In this document: positions 33,885 through 41,804 of the stretch, in pieces
Position numbering within the stretch: position 1 is the stretch's first letter
Layout: each line of letters opens with the position of its first letter
Assembly (NCBI RefSeq): GCF_024809975.1
Contig: NZ_JANUDY010000004.1
Coordinates: forward strand, 124,001-188,000
Length of the DNA: 64,000 nt
From: Comamonas sp. BIGb0152
GTDB lineage: Bacteria; Pseudomonadota; Gammaproteobacteria; Burkholderiales; Burkholderiaceae_C
Direction: 5' to 3'
Notes under the pieces: generated by a model
What the model saw: the letters and a program-made list of their open reading frames with translations, nothing else
Databases searched by the model: none
What the model was told of the DNA's origin: nothing
Program-made: the position numbers and the translations under genes

Positions 33885-34847
33885 TCACTCGTTAAAAGCC
33901 CGCGAGGTTCCGTCTTGATAGATGATGCTGTCGACGCGGAACTTCAGTTTCATATTGTCTTGCTCCGCGTTTCTAACCCATTGGTGAGATTCAATAAATT
34001 GGTTGAATCTAAATCCTGATCCCTTCTCGACGTGCGCCACGCCTACGCTTACAGGCTTTTCAATTGTCCAATTGAGTGCGAATTTTTGCTCACCAAATAA
34101 GTCTGTGAAGATGAGCACACCTTTGATGGCTCTTGCAGGCTTATCAAGACCTATTGGGTTAAACGAAATATCGAAAAATACGTAATCTTGATAGTCCTGC
34201 TTGGCGTATTTTTTCTTCAGAAGCGTGACTTCCAATATTTGTTCACGCAAGTCTCTATCTGCGGCTGTTGGAGTTGCTTCAGGCACTCCCGCTTTTGGTG
34301 AAGACTCCGAGGTTTGACTGCTGACGTTTGGGCTTAAAGCGCCAAGCTGTGGCGATGCAAGCCCATATTTAGCAACCAAGTATTGCTGACGAAGCATCGC
34401 AAGGCTGTTTCGCTCAGTAGCGGCACCCATGACTGCCATGGTTCCTGCAAGGCCACCAGAGTAAAGGTTTGCTTTTGCCTCTGCCTCCGAAACCTTGAGC
34501 TCCTGCTTCATCATCTCCTCTTCCAGCATTTTTGCGCGTTCGAGGTCAGCCTTGGAAGCGACGGTCTCGATGGTCACCTTAGCCCCGGATTCAATGGCAT
34601 GGATTCGTTGCTGGATCAGGGCTTCATTGGTTTTGAGCGTTTCCAGACGTAGTGCGATCAGCGCCTTCACGAGCCCACCGCTGAACTTGGCGTTCTGCAA
34701 TTCGGTCGCCGAGACCTCCTGCTTGGAGGCATCAAGCTCAGTACGTAGCGCTTGCACCTGTGCCTGCTCTTCCGAGCTTAGGCTTTTCTTACAACCAACC
34801 AGTGCCAAACAGATACAAAGCACACATACGGATAGCTGAGATCTCAT
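33885..34847 (-). CDS. AT-rich cassette gene: lipoprotein of unknown function
   Basis: This 320-residue protein has a lipoprotein signal with lipobox LVGC (Cys19). It then has an Ala/Glu/Lys-rich, probably coiled-coil segment to about residue 140, a Ser/Pro-rich linker, and a C-terminal domain containing IKGVLIFTDLFGEQKFALNW. I do not recognise the family. The ATG at 34847 has AGGGG 5 bases upstream. It lies between two copies of an attC-like repeat, so it is probably a cassette. Composition is AT-rich relative to the core but less so than the HEPN-like gene. Confidence 0.68.
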   Translation of the reverse strand: MRSQLSVCVLCICLALVGCKKSLSSEEQAQVQALRTELDASKQEVSATELQNAKFSGGLVKALIALRLETLKTNEALIQQRIHAIESGAKVTIETVASKADLERAKMLEEEMMKQELKVSEAEAKANLYSGGLAGTMAVMGAATERNSLAMLRQQYLVAKYGLASPQLGALSPNVSSQTSESSPKAGVPEATPTAADRDLREQILEVTLLKKKYAKQDYQDYVFFDISFNPIGLDKPARAIKGVLIFTDLFGEQKFALNWTIEKPVSVGVAHVEKGSGFRFNQFIESHQWVRNAEQDNMKLKFRVDSIIYQDGTSRAFNE

Positions 34848-34900
34848 ATCACCCCTCACTTTTAACTTCACTGACTCACATTCTGACGGTTGGACTTTGA

Positions 34901-35030
34901 CGCCCAACCGTATTTAGATGACAACCGAAAAGCGGTTATCGCTTTTGAAGAAATGAATCTATCCGTAAAAATGTGAGCAAACAATCGCAAGGCTATTTTT
35001 TAGTAAAGCCAACAACTTCCATATTGCAGC
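34901..35030 (-). repeat. attC-like direct repeat, copy B
   Basis: On the minus strand this runs from GCTGCAATATGG through TTTGCTCAC, ATTCATTTCTTCAAAA, a hairpin with a CTTTT loop and GTCATCTAAATAC, to GTTGGGCG. The last seven bases GTTGGGC fit the integron core consensus GTTRRRY. Together with copy A it brackets the lipoprotein gene. Confidence 0.5.
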
Positions 35031-35343
35031 CCGTGTTGACCACAAAAAGCCCTGATCAAATAGCTGCTGCTGGCTCTGAGTTCAACCGACGCACGCAGGG
35101 CACCACCAGGCCCCATCCCGGCCAGCTGCGCGCACTGGCCCATACGACAGCCATACCGTTTGAGCAACCACGCACACGGGTAAGCGCCCACCATGGGTAG
35201 ATCTTTCGCAGGGTTCCTGGCATCTAGTCGCCATCCACACGACGCCCTAGGCCCACAAGGCGTCGTTTGCAGTCAATAGCCAGCTATTGGCAAGCTAGAC
35301 AGACAACGCAGCGGATCGCCCGAGACCGTCCGCGTTCAATCCC
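35031..35343. other. Gene-free boundary sequence right of the cassette array
   Basis: No gene is supported here. A hairpin ACGACGCC/GGCGTCGT spans about 35239-35268. Composition returns toward that of the host genome. No integrase (intI) or transposase is visible at this boundary. Confidence 0.4.
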
Positions 35344-36231
35344 TCAGGCTGCCACGGCCAGTGCGCTGAGCTCCTCCCCCAAAAACCCCTCCACCGTCCG
35401 CGCCTCACGCCCCAGCACCTGGCGCACCGTCGCAGTCACCGCAGCCGCATGCCCCGCGCGCATCAGCGCAAAAAACTCGCCATGCACTTGCGCGATAAAC
35501 GGGTCGGTGACGGGGGCGGCCACAGGCGCAGAAGCGGTGATGGGCCGGCCCAGCAGGCGTGATGCGATCTCGGCCAGCTTTTGCGGGCGCAGTGCCTGGC
35601 TGCCGGTCAGCACCCAGGGGCCGGATGCGCCCAGGCGTAGCTGGGCGGCTTCGGGGTTCAGCAGCGCCTCCACGGCCACATCGGCAATGTCGCGGGCATC
35701 GATGTAGGAGACACCTGCGCCCAGGTGCTGGGAGCGGAGCACATCGCCGCTGCGCAGTTCGCCTGCGATGCGCGACAGGCCCACCTGCATCCAGGCATTG
35801 GGGCGCAGCACGGTGTGGGGGATGCCACTGGCCTGCAGGCCTTCCTCGATGCGGCCATGGGCATCGCCGGACAACGAACGGCCGGGTGGATCAATGGTCC
35901 AGTCCGAGCCGGAGAGCTTGACGACGTGTTGCACACCGGCAGTGCGCGCGGCCGCCACCACGCGCAGCTGCTGCTCGGCCAGCGCCGGGCTGATCGGAGA
36001 GAGCAGGAACAGCCGCTCAATGCCAACGAGGGCCTGGCCCAGGGCCGCAGCGTCCTCAAAACTGCCCTGCGCTATCTCAACCGTATCGCCCCAGAGCGCC
36101 TGCGCGGTGGCCGCCTGGCGCACCAGCACCCGGGGTCGCGCTTGCCGGGCCAGCAGGCGCGGCACCAGCAGCTGGCCCAGGCGCCCGCTGGCGCCGCAGA
36201 CCAGCACGCGGGGATGCTGGTTCGCACTCAT
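35344..36231 (-). CDS. NmrA-like NAD(P)-binding protein
   Basis: This 295-residue Rossmann-fold protein of the atypical SDR/NmrA type has the nucleotide-binding motif VLVCGASGRLGQLL at its N-terminus and HVVKLSGSDW in the middle. Relatives act as NAD(P)H-dependent quinone or azo reductases or as redox sensors. The ATG at 36231 overlaps the upstream desulfinase-like stop by 4 bp, so the two are translationally coupled. In this operon it could supply reducing power or sense redox state, but that is inference. Confidence 0.82.
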   Translation of the reverse strand: MSANQHPRVLVCGASGRLGQLLVPRLLARQARPRVLVRQAATAQALWGDTVEIAQGSFEDAAALGQALVGIERLFLLSPISPALAEQQLRVVAAARTAGVQHVVKLSGSDWTIDPPGRSLSGDAHGRIEEGLQASGIPHTVLRPNAWMQVGLSRIAGELRSGDVLRSQHLGAGVSYIDARDIADVAVEALLNPEAAQLRLGASGPWVLTGSQALRPQKLAEIASRLLGRPITASAPVAAPVTDPFIAQVHGEFFALMRAGHAAAVTATVRQVLGREARTVEGFLGEELSALAVAA

Positions 36232-37337
36232 GCGCGCAGCGCCTCTGGCTGCGCCGCGCTTTGCGCGGGCGCATTCTCGGCCAGCAAGCGGTTCAGCGGC
36301 CGGGCATCCACCCAGTCGGCGACCGAGAAATCGGCCGGCAAAAAGCCCCATTCCAGCAAAAAGTCCTTGAAGTAGCCGATCGCATCGACCAGCTCGGGCT
36401 CCAGGCTGATGCCCAGATGGCGGTGGACATCGGCGCCGTTGGAGGCCAGGATGGCCTCTTCGCTGGTGGCGATCTCGCGGGCCACAAAGCGCAGGGTCTC
36501 GTCGGGATGGGCCTCGGCCCAGCGGCCGGCGCGCTGCACCACGCGCAGCAGCGCCAGCACCAGGTCCGGGCGCTGCTCGGCCAGGGCGGCGTCCACCGTC
36601 AAGGTGCGGGGCGTGCCATTGTTGATGCGCACACGCGGGTCAGGGTGGCGGCCAAATTCGCTGACCAGCTGCGCGCCGATCAGGTTGGCCACCAAGAGGC
36701 CCTCGGCGCCTTTGACAAAGATCGCATCGACCTCGCCGCGCACCAAGGCGTCCGCCTCGCGGAAATACGGGTGGCGGCGGCGCAGGCCAAAGAGGCTGGG
36801 CGTGCCATGCTGCTGGATCACCGACTCCTCAATCACCAGGTCCACCAGCTGCACATCGCTGTGCTGCAGGCCCACCAAGGACAGGCCCGAGACCAGGCCC
36901 TTGAGGGCGGTGGCGCGGTGGAAGTCGATCAGGTCATTGACGCGATGGGGCACGCCAAAGCGCTTGCCCGCCAGGTCCTCGGGCTTGTCGATGCCCCGGC
37001 CCGGCAAGGTCACCAACGCCTGGAACTCGTCCGTCCAGGTAATGGCCACCAAGCGCGTATCGCTGCCTTTGGCCCGCGCCCAGATAGGCGGAATATTGCC
37101 GCCCTGGCGGAAGGACCAGGGCAGGCTGTGGTCAAAATGGCTCTCGCGCACCTTGCGGTCCTTGGAGTCAAAGATGGATTCGACCCCAATGCCCAGCGCC
37201 GCAAAGGCCTGCTGCAGCCAGCCTTGCTGCGCGGCAATGCCCAGTGGGGATGGAACAGGGCAGCGGGTGTACCAGAGCGAGCTGGGTTGTGCGGCTTGTG
37301 CAGCTTGCTCGTTGGGAATGTTGGAAGCGCTTGTCAT
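36228..37337 (-). CDS. DszB-like desulfinase (NMT1/SsuA-fold protein)
   Basis: This 369-residue protein has a periplasmic-binding-protein fold but no signal peptide. It resembles DszB, 2'-hydroxybiphenyl-2-sulfinate desulfinase, which releases sulfite from a sulfinate. Cys26 in RCPVP aligns with catalytic Cys27 (NCPVP) of DszB. His67 and Arg77, followed by GGNIPP, keep the spacing of DszB His60 and Arg70 followed by GGEIPP. DLAGKRFGVP also matches. It is probably the last desulfurisation step. Substrate-binding proteins of ABC transporters share the fold, but the missing signal and conserved triad favour an enzyme. It couples to the NmrA-like gene. Confidence 0.74.
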   Translation of the reverse strand: MTSASNIPNEQAAQAAQPSSLWYTRCPVPSPLGIAAQQGWLQQAFAALGIGVESIFDSKDRKVRESHFDHSLPWSFRQGGNIPPIWARAKGSDTRLVAITWTDEFQALVTLPGRGIDKPEDLAGKRFGVPHRVNDLIDFHRATALKGLVSGLSLVGLQHSDVQLVDLVIEESVIQQHGTPSLFGLRRRHPYFREADALVRGEVDAIFVKGAEGLLVANLIGAQLVSEFGRHPDPRVRINNGTPRTLTVDAALAEQRPDLVLALLRVVQRAGRWAEAHPDETLRFVAREIATSEEAILASNGADVHRHLGISLEPELVDAIGYFKDFLLEWGFLPADFSVADWVDARPLNRLLAENAPAQSAAQPEALRA

Positions 37338-37360
37338 GGGTTTCTCCTGGTGGAAAGGGA

Positions 37361-38983
37361 TCAGGACGCGGCCAGCCAGACGCCGGCCAGGTTGCCGGCC
37401 ACGCCATCCGCACCCACCGTGTGGTTGCGCACGCGCTTGTCGGCAATGGTGTAGATGTCGGGGGCGACCAAGGTGATGTCGGGCAGATCGGTGGCGATGT
37501 GCTTTTGGAACTCGGCCACCTCGCGGATGCGCTGGGCCTCGTTCATCTCGACGGCGGCAGACTCCAGCAGGCGGTCCACCTCTGGGCTGGCGTAGTGCGA
37601 GCCGTTGGAGAACGGCAGCCCGCGCTGAAAGCTCTTGGACCAGTACAGGCGCTGGATGCCCACCGTCGGGTCAAAGGTGTTGCTCATCGCGCTCACATGC
37701 AGGTCAAAGGCGCGGTCGGTGTAGATGCGCTTGATGTAGGTGGCAAAGTCCTGGCTGTTGATCTGCACATCGATGCCGATGCGCCCCAGCGCCTGCTTGA
37801 GGAAATCGCCGGTGCGCTGGCCACCCTCGTTGGGGATGGGGGTCAGGTTCAGGCGCGCGCGCCACTGGCCGCCGGCCTTGCCGCGCGTGAGCCCGGCGTC
37901 GTCCAGCAGCTTTTCTGCGCGCTTGATGTCATAGGGCAGCACCGGCAGATCGGGCACATAGAACTTTTTCAGCGCCGGGTGCACCGGGCCGGTGGTCAGC
38001 TTGCCCTGGCCGTACCAGGCCACCTTGAGCAGGTTCTCGCGCTGCAGCGCGTGGGCAATGGCCTGGCGCACGCGCAGGTCCTTGAGCAAGTCGCTCTCCA
38101 GGTTGAACTCCAGCCGGTAAACGCTGTTGATGTACTCGTAGCCCCGGGTTTCGAACTGCAGGCCCGGCTTGGCGCGCAGGCGATCGACCTCGGCAAAGGG
38201 CACCGGCGAGCTGGGCGCAATCTGCACCTGGCCGCTTTCGATGGCCGCCGTGCGCGCGGCGGCATCGGGGATAAAGCGCACCACCAGGCGGTCGATATAG
38301 GGCTTGTCGCCATCCCAGTAATGGGGGTTGCGCTCGTAGATCACATGGCTGCCGCGCACCCATTCCTTGAACACAAAGGGGCCCGTGCCCACGGGCGCAT
38401 TGTTGGCCGGGTTGGTGTCGGCCCGGCCGCTGGAATAGAGGTGCTTGGGCACGATGGGCGACTCTGAGGCCGCCAGCGCCGTGATCAGGTAGGGGATGGG
38501 GCGGCTGAGCTTAAGCACCACGGTGTGCGCGTCGGGCGCCTGCACCTCCGCCACGCCGGCAAAGGTGGCGCGGCCCCGGGGGTGGAACTCCTTGAGCAGG
38601 CCGATCGAGTGCAGCACATCGGCCGAGGTAAAAGGCTTGCCGTCATGCCATTTGACGCCCTGGCGCAGCTGAAAGCGGTAGACCAGGCCATCGGGGCTGA
38701 TGGACCAGGCCACGGCCAGCTGCGGCTGGGGGTTGAGGTTGAAGTCATAGGTCAGCAGCCCCTCGGTCACCTTGCCCGATATCGTCACCGACGAGCCAGC
38801 GGTGTGGGCAATCGTCGTCAGGGTCGGTGGCTCGGGGAAGAGCAGCAGGTTCAGGGTGCCGCCTTTTTGCGGCTTGTCCTGCGCCCAGGCCAGGCTGGGG
38901 ACGGCGCTGCCGATGCCAGAGGCAGCAGCGGCCAGCATAAAGTGGCGGCGCGAGGCGAGCGAGAAATCGGGATCAAAGGGCAT
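37361..38983 (-). CDS. ABC transporter substrate-binding protein, family 5, Tat-exported
   Basis: This 540-residue DppA/OppA-type binding protein has a twin-arginine signal (SRRHFMLAAAASGIG). The family core is clear: WSISPDGLVYRFQLRQGVKWHDG, APVGTGPFVFKEW, NPHYWDGDKPYIDRL. The start is the ATG at 38983; an in-frame TTG at 38995 is less likely. It is one of two related receptors in this gene set; the other is at 41801-43390. The permease and ATPase genes are divergent, at 45.1-49.1 kb. The ligand is likely an organosulfur compound, given the monooxygenase neighbours (inference). Confidence 0.9.
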   Translation of the reverse strand: MPFDPDFSLASRRHFMLAAAASGIGSAVPSLAWAQDKPQKGGTLNLLLFPEPPTLTTIAHTAGSSVTISGKVTEGLLTYDFNLNPQPQLAVAWSISPDGLVYRFQLRQGVKWHDGKPFTSADVLHSIGLLKEFHPRGRATFAGVAEVQAPDAHTVVLKLSRPIPYLITALAASESPIVPKHLYSSGRADTNPANNAPVGTGPFVFKEWVRGSHVIYERNPHYWDGDKPYIDRLVVRFIPDAAARTAAIESGQVQIAPSSPVPFAEVDRLRAKPGLQFETRGYEYINSVYRLEFNLESDLLKDLRVRQAIAHALQRENLLKVAWYGQGKLTTGPVHPALKKFYVPDLPVLPYDIKRAEKLLDDAGLTRGKAGGQWRARLNLTPIPNEGGQRTGDFLKQALGRIGIDVQINSQDFATYIKRIYTDRAFDLHVSAMSNTFDPTVGIQRLYWSKSFQRGLPFSNGSHYASPEVDRLLESAAVEMNEAQRIREVAEFQKHIATDLPDITLVAPDIYTIADKRVRNHTVGADGVAGNLAGVWLAAS

Positions 38984-39018
38984 GCGATGTACCAAGTGTT
39001 AAGAAGTGGCGGCCGCGC

Positions 39019-40254
39019 TCAGGCAGCGGCCTGGCGCTTTTGCAAAGCAGCACGGCCGGTGTTGCTGCGGATGAGGCTGTTGGCCGGTGAATGGATCTGG
39101 CTGCACAGCACATTGCGCAAATGGCGCTCCAGCGCATTGCGCCGCGCCAGGCCGTGGTTGCCGGCCAGCTCCAGCGCCAGCTGCACCACGCGCAAGGCGT
39201 TGTCCACGGCCACATGCTTGGCCACGGCGACCAGGCCATCGGGGGCGGTGCCGCTGTCGTAGGCGCGGGCATGGCTGTCCAGCAGCCAGTCGCTGCTTTG
39301 CAGCAGCACCTCGATCTCGCCAAACTTTTCCTGCACGGTGGCGAGCGATGCCAAGCTGGCACCGCCCAGCGCACTGGGGCGGCGCTGGTTCAAAAATGCG
39401 GCCAGCCAGTCGCGGGCCGAGCGCGCTGCGCCGTCATACACCGTGGCCACCAGGCTGAAGTACCAGGCAATGCCATGGGCCTCGCGCTGCAGGCCCAGGC
39501 TGGCGGGGCGCAGCCCCACCGCATGGTGGTCGGGCACCCAGGCACCGTCGAGCACCAGGTCGTGGCTGACGGTGGCGCGCATGCCCATGGGGTTCCAGGT
39601 GTCGACCAGGCGCGCACCGGCGGTATCGCGAGGCAGCACAAAGCTGCCCAGGCGCGGCTCGGGCTCATCGGTCACGGCCAGCACGCTGATCCAGGCCAGC
39701 AGCGGCCCTCCCGTCACATAAACCTTGTGGCCGCTCAGCTGCCAGCCGCCGGCCACGCGCTTGGCCCGTGTGGCCGGCAAGCCGCCGTGCGATGGCGAGC
39801 CCAGCTCCGGCTCTACCTGGGCGGCATTGAGCAAGGCGGGGCCTTGCAGGCTGGCCGCTATCAGCTGCGCCGCCAGGTCTGCCGGCCACTCGCCCTGCCC
39901 CGCCCGCTGCGAGCGGGCAATGGCCGCATGGTTGCTGTAGTGCATCGCCAAAATCAAGGCCACCGCCGGGTCGCCCTGGGCAATGGCACCGACCACCGCA
40001 CGCGCGCTGGCCAGGCCGGCGCCATGGCCCCCGGCCTCGCGGGCAATGGTCAGCCGCAGCAGATCGGCCTGGTGCAACAGCGCAAACTGTGGCGCGGGTG
40101 CAGCGCCACTGGCGTCGTGGGCCTCGGCCAGCGCCGCCAGTTGCCCGGCCAGCGCATGGGCGCGGGCCAGCAAGGCGGCCTCGTCCAGCGCCGGGCCTGG
40201 GGCTGTGGTGGCCGTGTCCAGTGGCTGCTGCAGCGCCTCCAGCACCGCGCTCAT
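39019..40254 (-). CDS. Acyl-CoA dehydrogenase-fold oxidoreductase (SfnB-like)
   Basis: This 411-residue flavoprotein has the acyl-CoA dehydrogenase fold. AREAGGHGAGLASARAVVG lies in the N-terminal helical domain, SGHKVYVTGGPLLAW in the beta domain, and a C-terminal helical domain follows. Members near sulfur genes (SfnB, DszC types) are usually reduced-flavin monooxygenases or dehydrogenases acting on organosulfur compounds, not on CoA esters. It overlaps the amidase by 4 bp, so it is in the same operon. The exact reaction is unknown. Confidence 0.8.
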   Translation of the reverse strand: MSAVLEALQQPLDTATTAPGPALDEAALLARAHALAGQLAALAEAHDASGAAPAPQFALLHQADLLRLTIAREAGGHGAGLASARAVVGAIAQGDPAVALILAMHYSNHAAIARSQRAGQGEWPADLAAQLIAASLQGPALLNAAQVEPELGSPSHGGLPATRAKRVAGGWQLSGHKVYVTGGPLLAWISVLAVTDEPEPRLGSFVLPRDTAGARLVDTWNPMGMRATVSHDLVLDGAWVPDHHAVGLRPASLGLQREAHGIAWYFSLVATVYDGAARSARDWLAAFLNQRRPSALGGASLASLATVQEKFGEIEVLLQSSDWLLDSHARAYDSGTAPDGLVAVAKHVAVDNALRVVQLALELAGNHGLARRNALERHLRNVLCSQIHSPANSLIRSNTGRAALQKRQAAA

Positions 40255-41804
40255 GCATCCCCCTGCGCATAGCGGGGTGGCACCACAAAGCCGCCCTGGG
40301 CCTGCTCCCAGGCATGGGCAAAGGCGATGGTGGTGCGGTCTTCCAGGTAGGGGCCGACCACCTGGGCGCTGATCGGCAGGCCCTCGTCATCCAGCCCAAC
40401 CGGGAAGCTGGTGGCGGGCAGGCCCGGCAGCACCGGCAAACCGGCCCAGTAAAACAGCTCGCGAAAGCCGATCTCGCGCACCCCATCGGCATAGGCCACG
40501 GGAAAGCGGCGCGCCTCTTTGTGGCCCTGCTGCTGGTGCACAAAGGCGGGGGTCGGCGCCACGGGGGTCAGCACCACATCAAAAGCGCTGAACAGCTGCT
40601 CCCACTGGTGGCTCAGCGCATGGCGGTGCTCGTTGTCCTGCAGCCAGGTGGCATGGGGCAGGCTGGGCGCGCGCAGCAAGGCGGCCTCGGCGCTGCGGTC
40701 ATCGGGCTCCAGCTCGGCCAGGCGCTGCTGCTGCGCCTCGGTCAGCGGGGCCGCATTGGCGACGGACGAGCCCAGCAGGCTGCGGTAGGTGCGGTGCTGC
40801 TCGCTCAAATCAGGGCGCTGCGCGGGCGGCAAATCGCGCCACTGCGTGGTCTGCACGCCCTGGGCCTGCAAGGCGGTGACGACGCGCTCAATCACCAGCT
40901 GCTCGGACAGGCTCGCCTCCTGGCCCGGCCAGGCACCCAGCACCAGCACCCGAAAATCCTGCAGCCGCTGGTGGCGGGGCGGTGGCAAGCTAGCCTGCCA
41001 GCCCTTGGCTTGCAGCGGATCGAGGTTGAGCAACTGCTCCAGCGCCAGCCCCAGGTCCAGCGCAGTGCGCGCCAGCGGCCCGGCCACCGACAGATCGCGT
41101 GCGCTAAAACGCCCCTGCGGCGCGCCCGTGCCGCGCATCGAGATCAGCCCGTAGCTGGTCTTGTGGCCAAACACGCCGTTGAAGTGCGCGGGAATGCGCA
41201 CCGAACCACCAATGTCCGTGCCCAGCTCCAGCGCCACAAAGCCCGCCGCCACGGCCGCCGCGCTGCCGCCCGACGAGCCGCCTGGCGTGCGCTGCAAATC
41301 CCAGGGGTTGCTGCTGCTGCCGTAAACGGCGTTGTAGCTTTGCAGATCGCTCAGCGCCAGCGGTACATTGCTTTTGCCGATCAGCACCGCGCCCGCCGCG
41401 CGCAAGGCCGCCACCGCCGGCGCATCCTGCCGGGCGATATTGCTGCGATAGTCGGGGTTGCCCACGGTGGTGGGCAGGCCTGCGACATCGAAGTTTTCCT
41501 TCACCGTTATCGGCAGGCCCAAGAGCGGCTTGCGCTCGCCTCGCTGCAAGGCTTGGTCAGCCGCCCGGGCATCGCGCCGGGCTTGTTCGATGGCACGCAC
41601 CGGGATCGCGTTCAGCTCGCCATCGTGGCGCTCGATGCGGGCCAGCGCCTGCTCCAGCAGTTCTAGCGCGCTGATGCGGCCATCGGCCAAGGCCTGCAGC
41701 TGCTCGCGGGCGCTGGCAAATGCCAGGCTGGGCGCAATGCGCGGGGTGCCTGCTGCGGCCTCGCTGAGCGTGGTTTCGTTAGGGAAGTCGATGTTGGTCG
41801 TCAT
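40251..41804 (-). CDS. Amidase-signature family hydrolase
   Basis: This 517-residue enzyme has the full amidase signature. Lys102 (ITVKENF), Ser177/178 (GGSSGGS) and Ser201 (GTDIGGSVR) form the Ser-cisSer-Lys triad. It has no signal peptide, so it acts in the cytoplasm. The ATG at 41804 overlaps the upstream binding-protein stop by 4 bp, and its own stop overlaps the next gene by 4 bp. Within a putative organosulfur operon it may open an amide bond of the imported compound before oxidation (inference). Confidence 0.88.
   Translation of the reverse strand: MTTNIDFPNETTLSEAAAGTPRIAPSLAFASAREQLQALADGRISALELLEQALARIERHDGELNAIPVRAIEQARRDARAADQALQRGERKPLLGLPITVKENFDVAGLPTTVGNPDYRSNIARQDAPAVAALRAAGAVLIGKSNVPLALSDLQSYNAVYGSSSNPWDLQRTPGGSSGGSAAAVAAGFVALELGTDIGGSVRIPAHFNGVFGHKTSYGLISMRGTGAPQGRFSARDLSVAGPLARTALDLGLALEQLLNLDPLQAKGWQASLPPPRHQRLQDFRVLVLGAWPGQEASLSEQLVIERVVTALQAQGVQTTQWRDLPPAQRPDLSEQHRTYRSLLGSSVANAAPLTEAQQQRLAELEPDDRSAEAALLRAPSLPHATWLQDNEHRHALSHQWEQLFSAFDVVLTPVAPTPAFVHQQQGHKEARRFPVAYADGVREIGFRELFYWAGLPVLPGLPATSFPVGLDDEGLPISAQVVGPYLEDRTTIAFAHAWEQAQGGFVVPPRYAQGDA

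Noticed and set aside
30690..35343. Integron integrase or transposase near the AT-rich island
   Set aside because: No tyrosine recombinase, DDE transposase or terminal inverted repeats can be read in either flank within the window.
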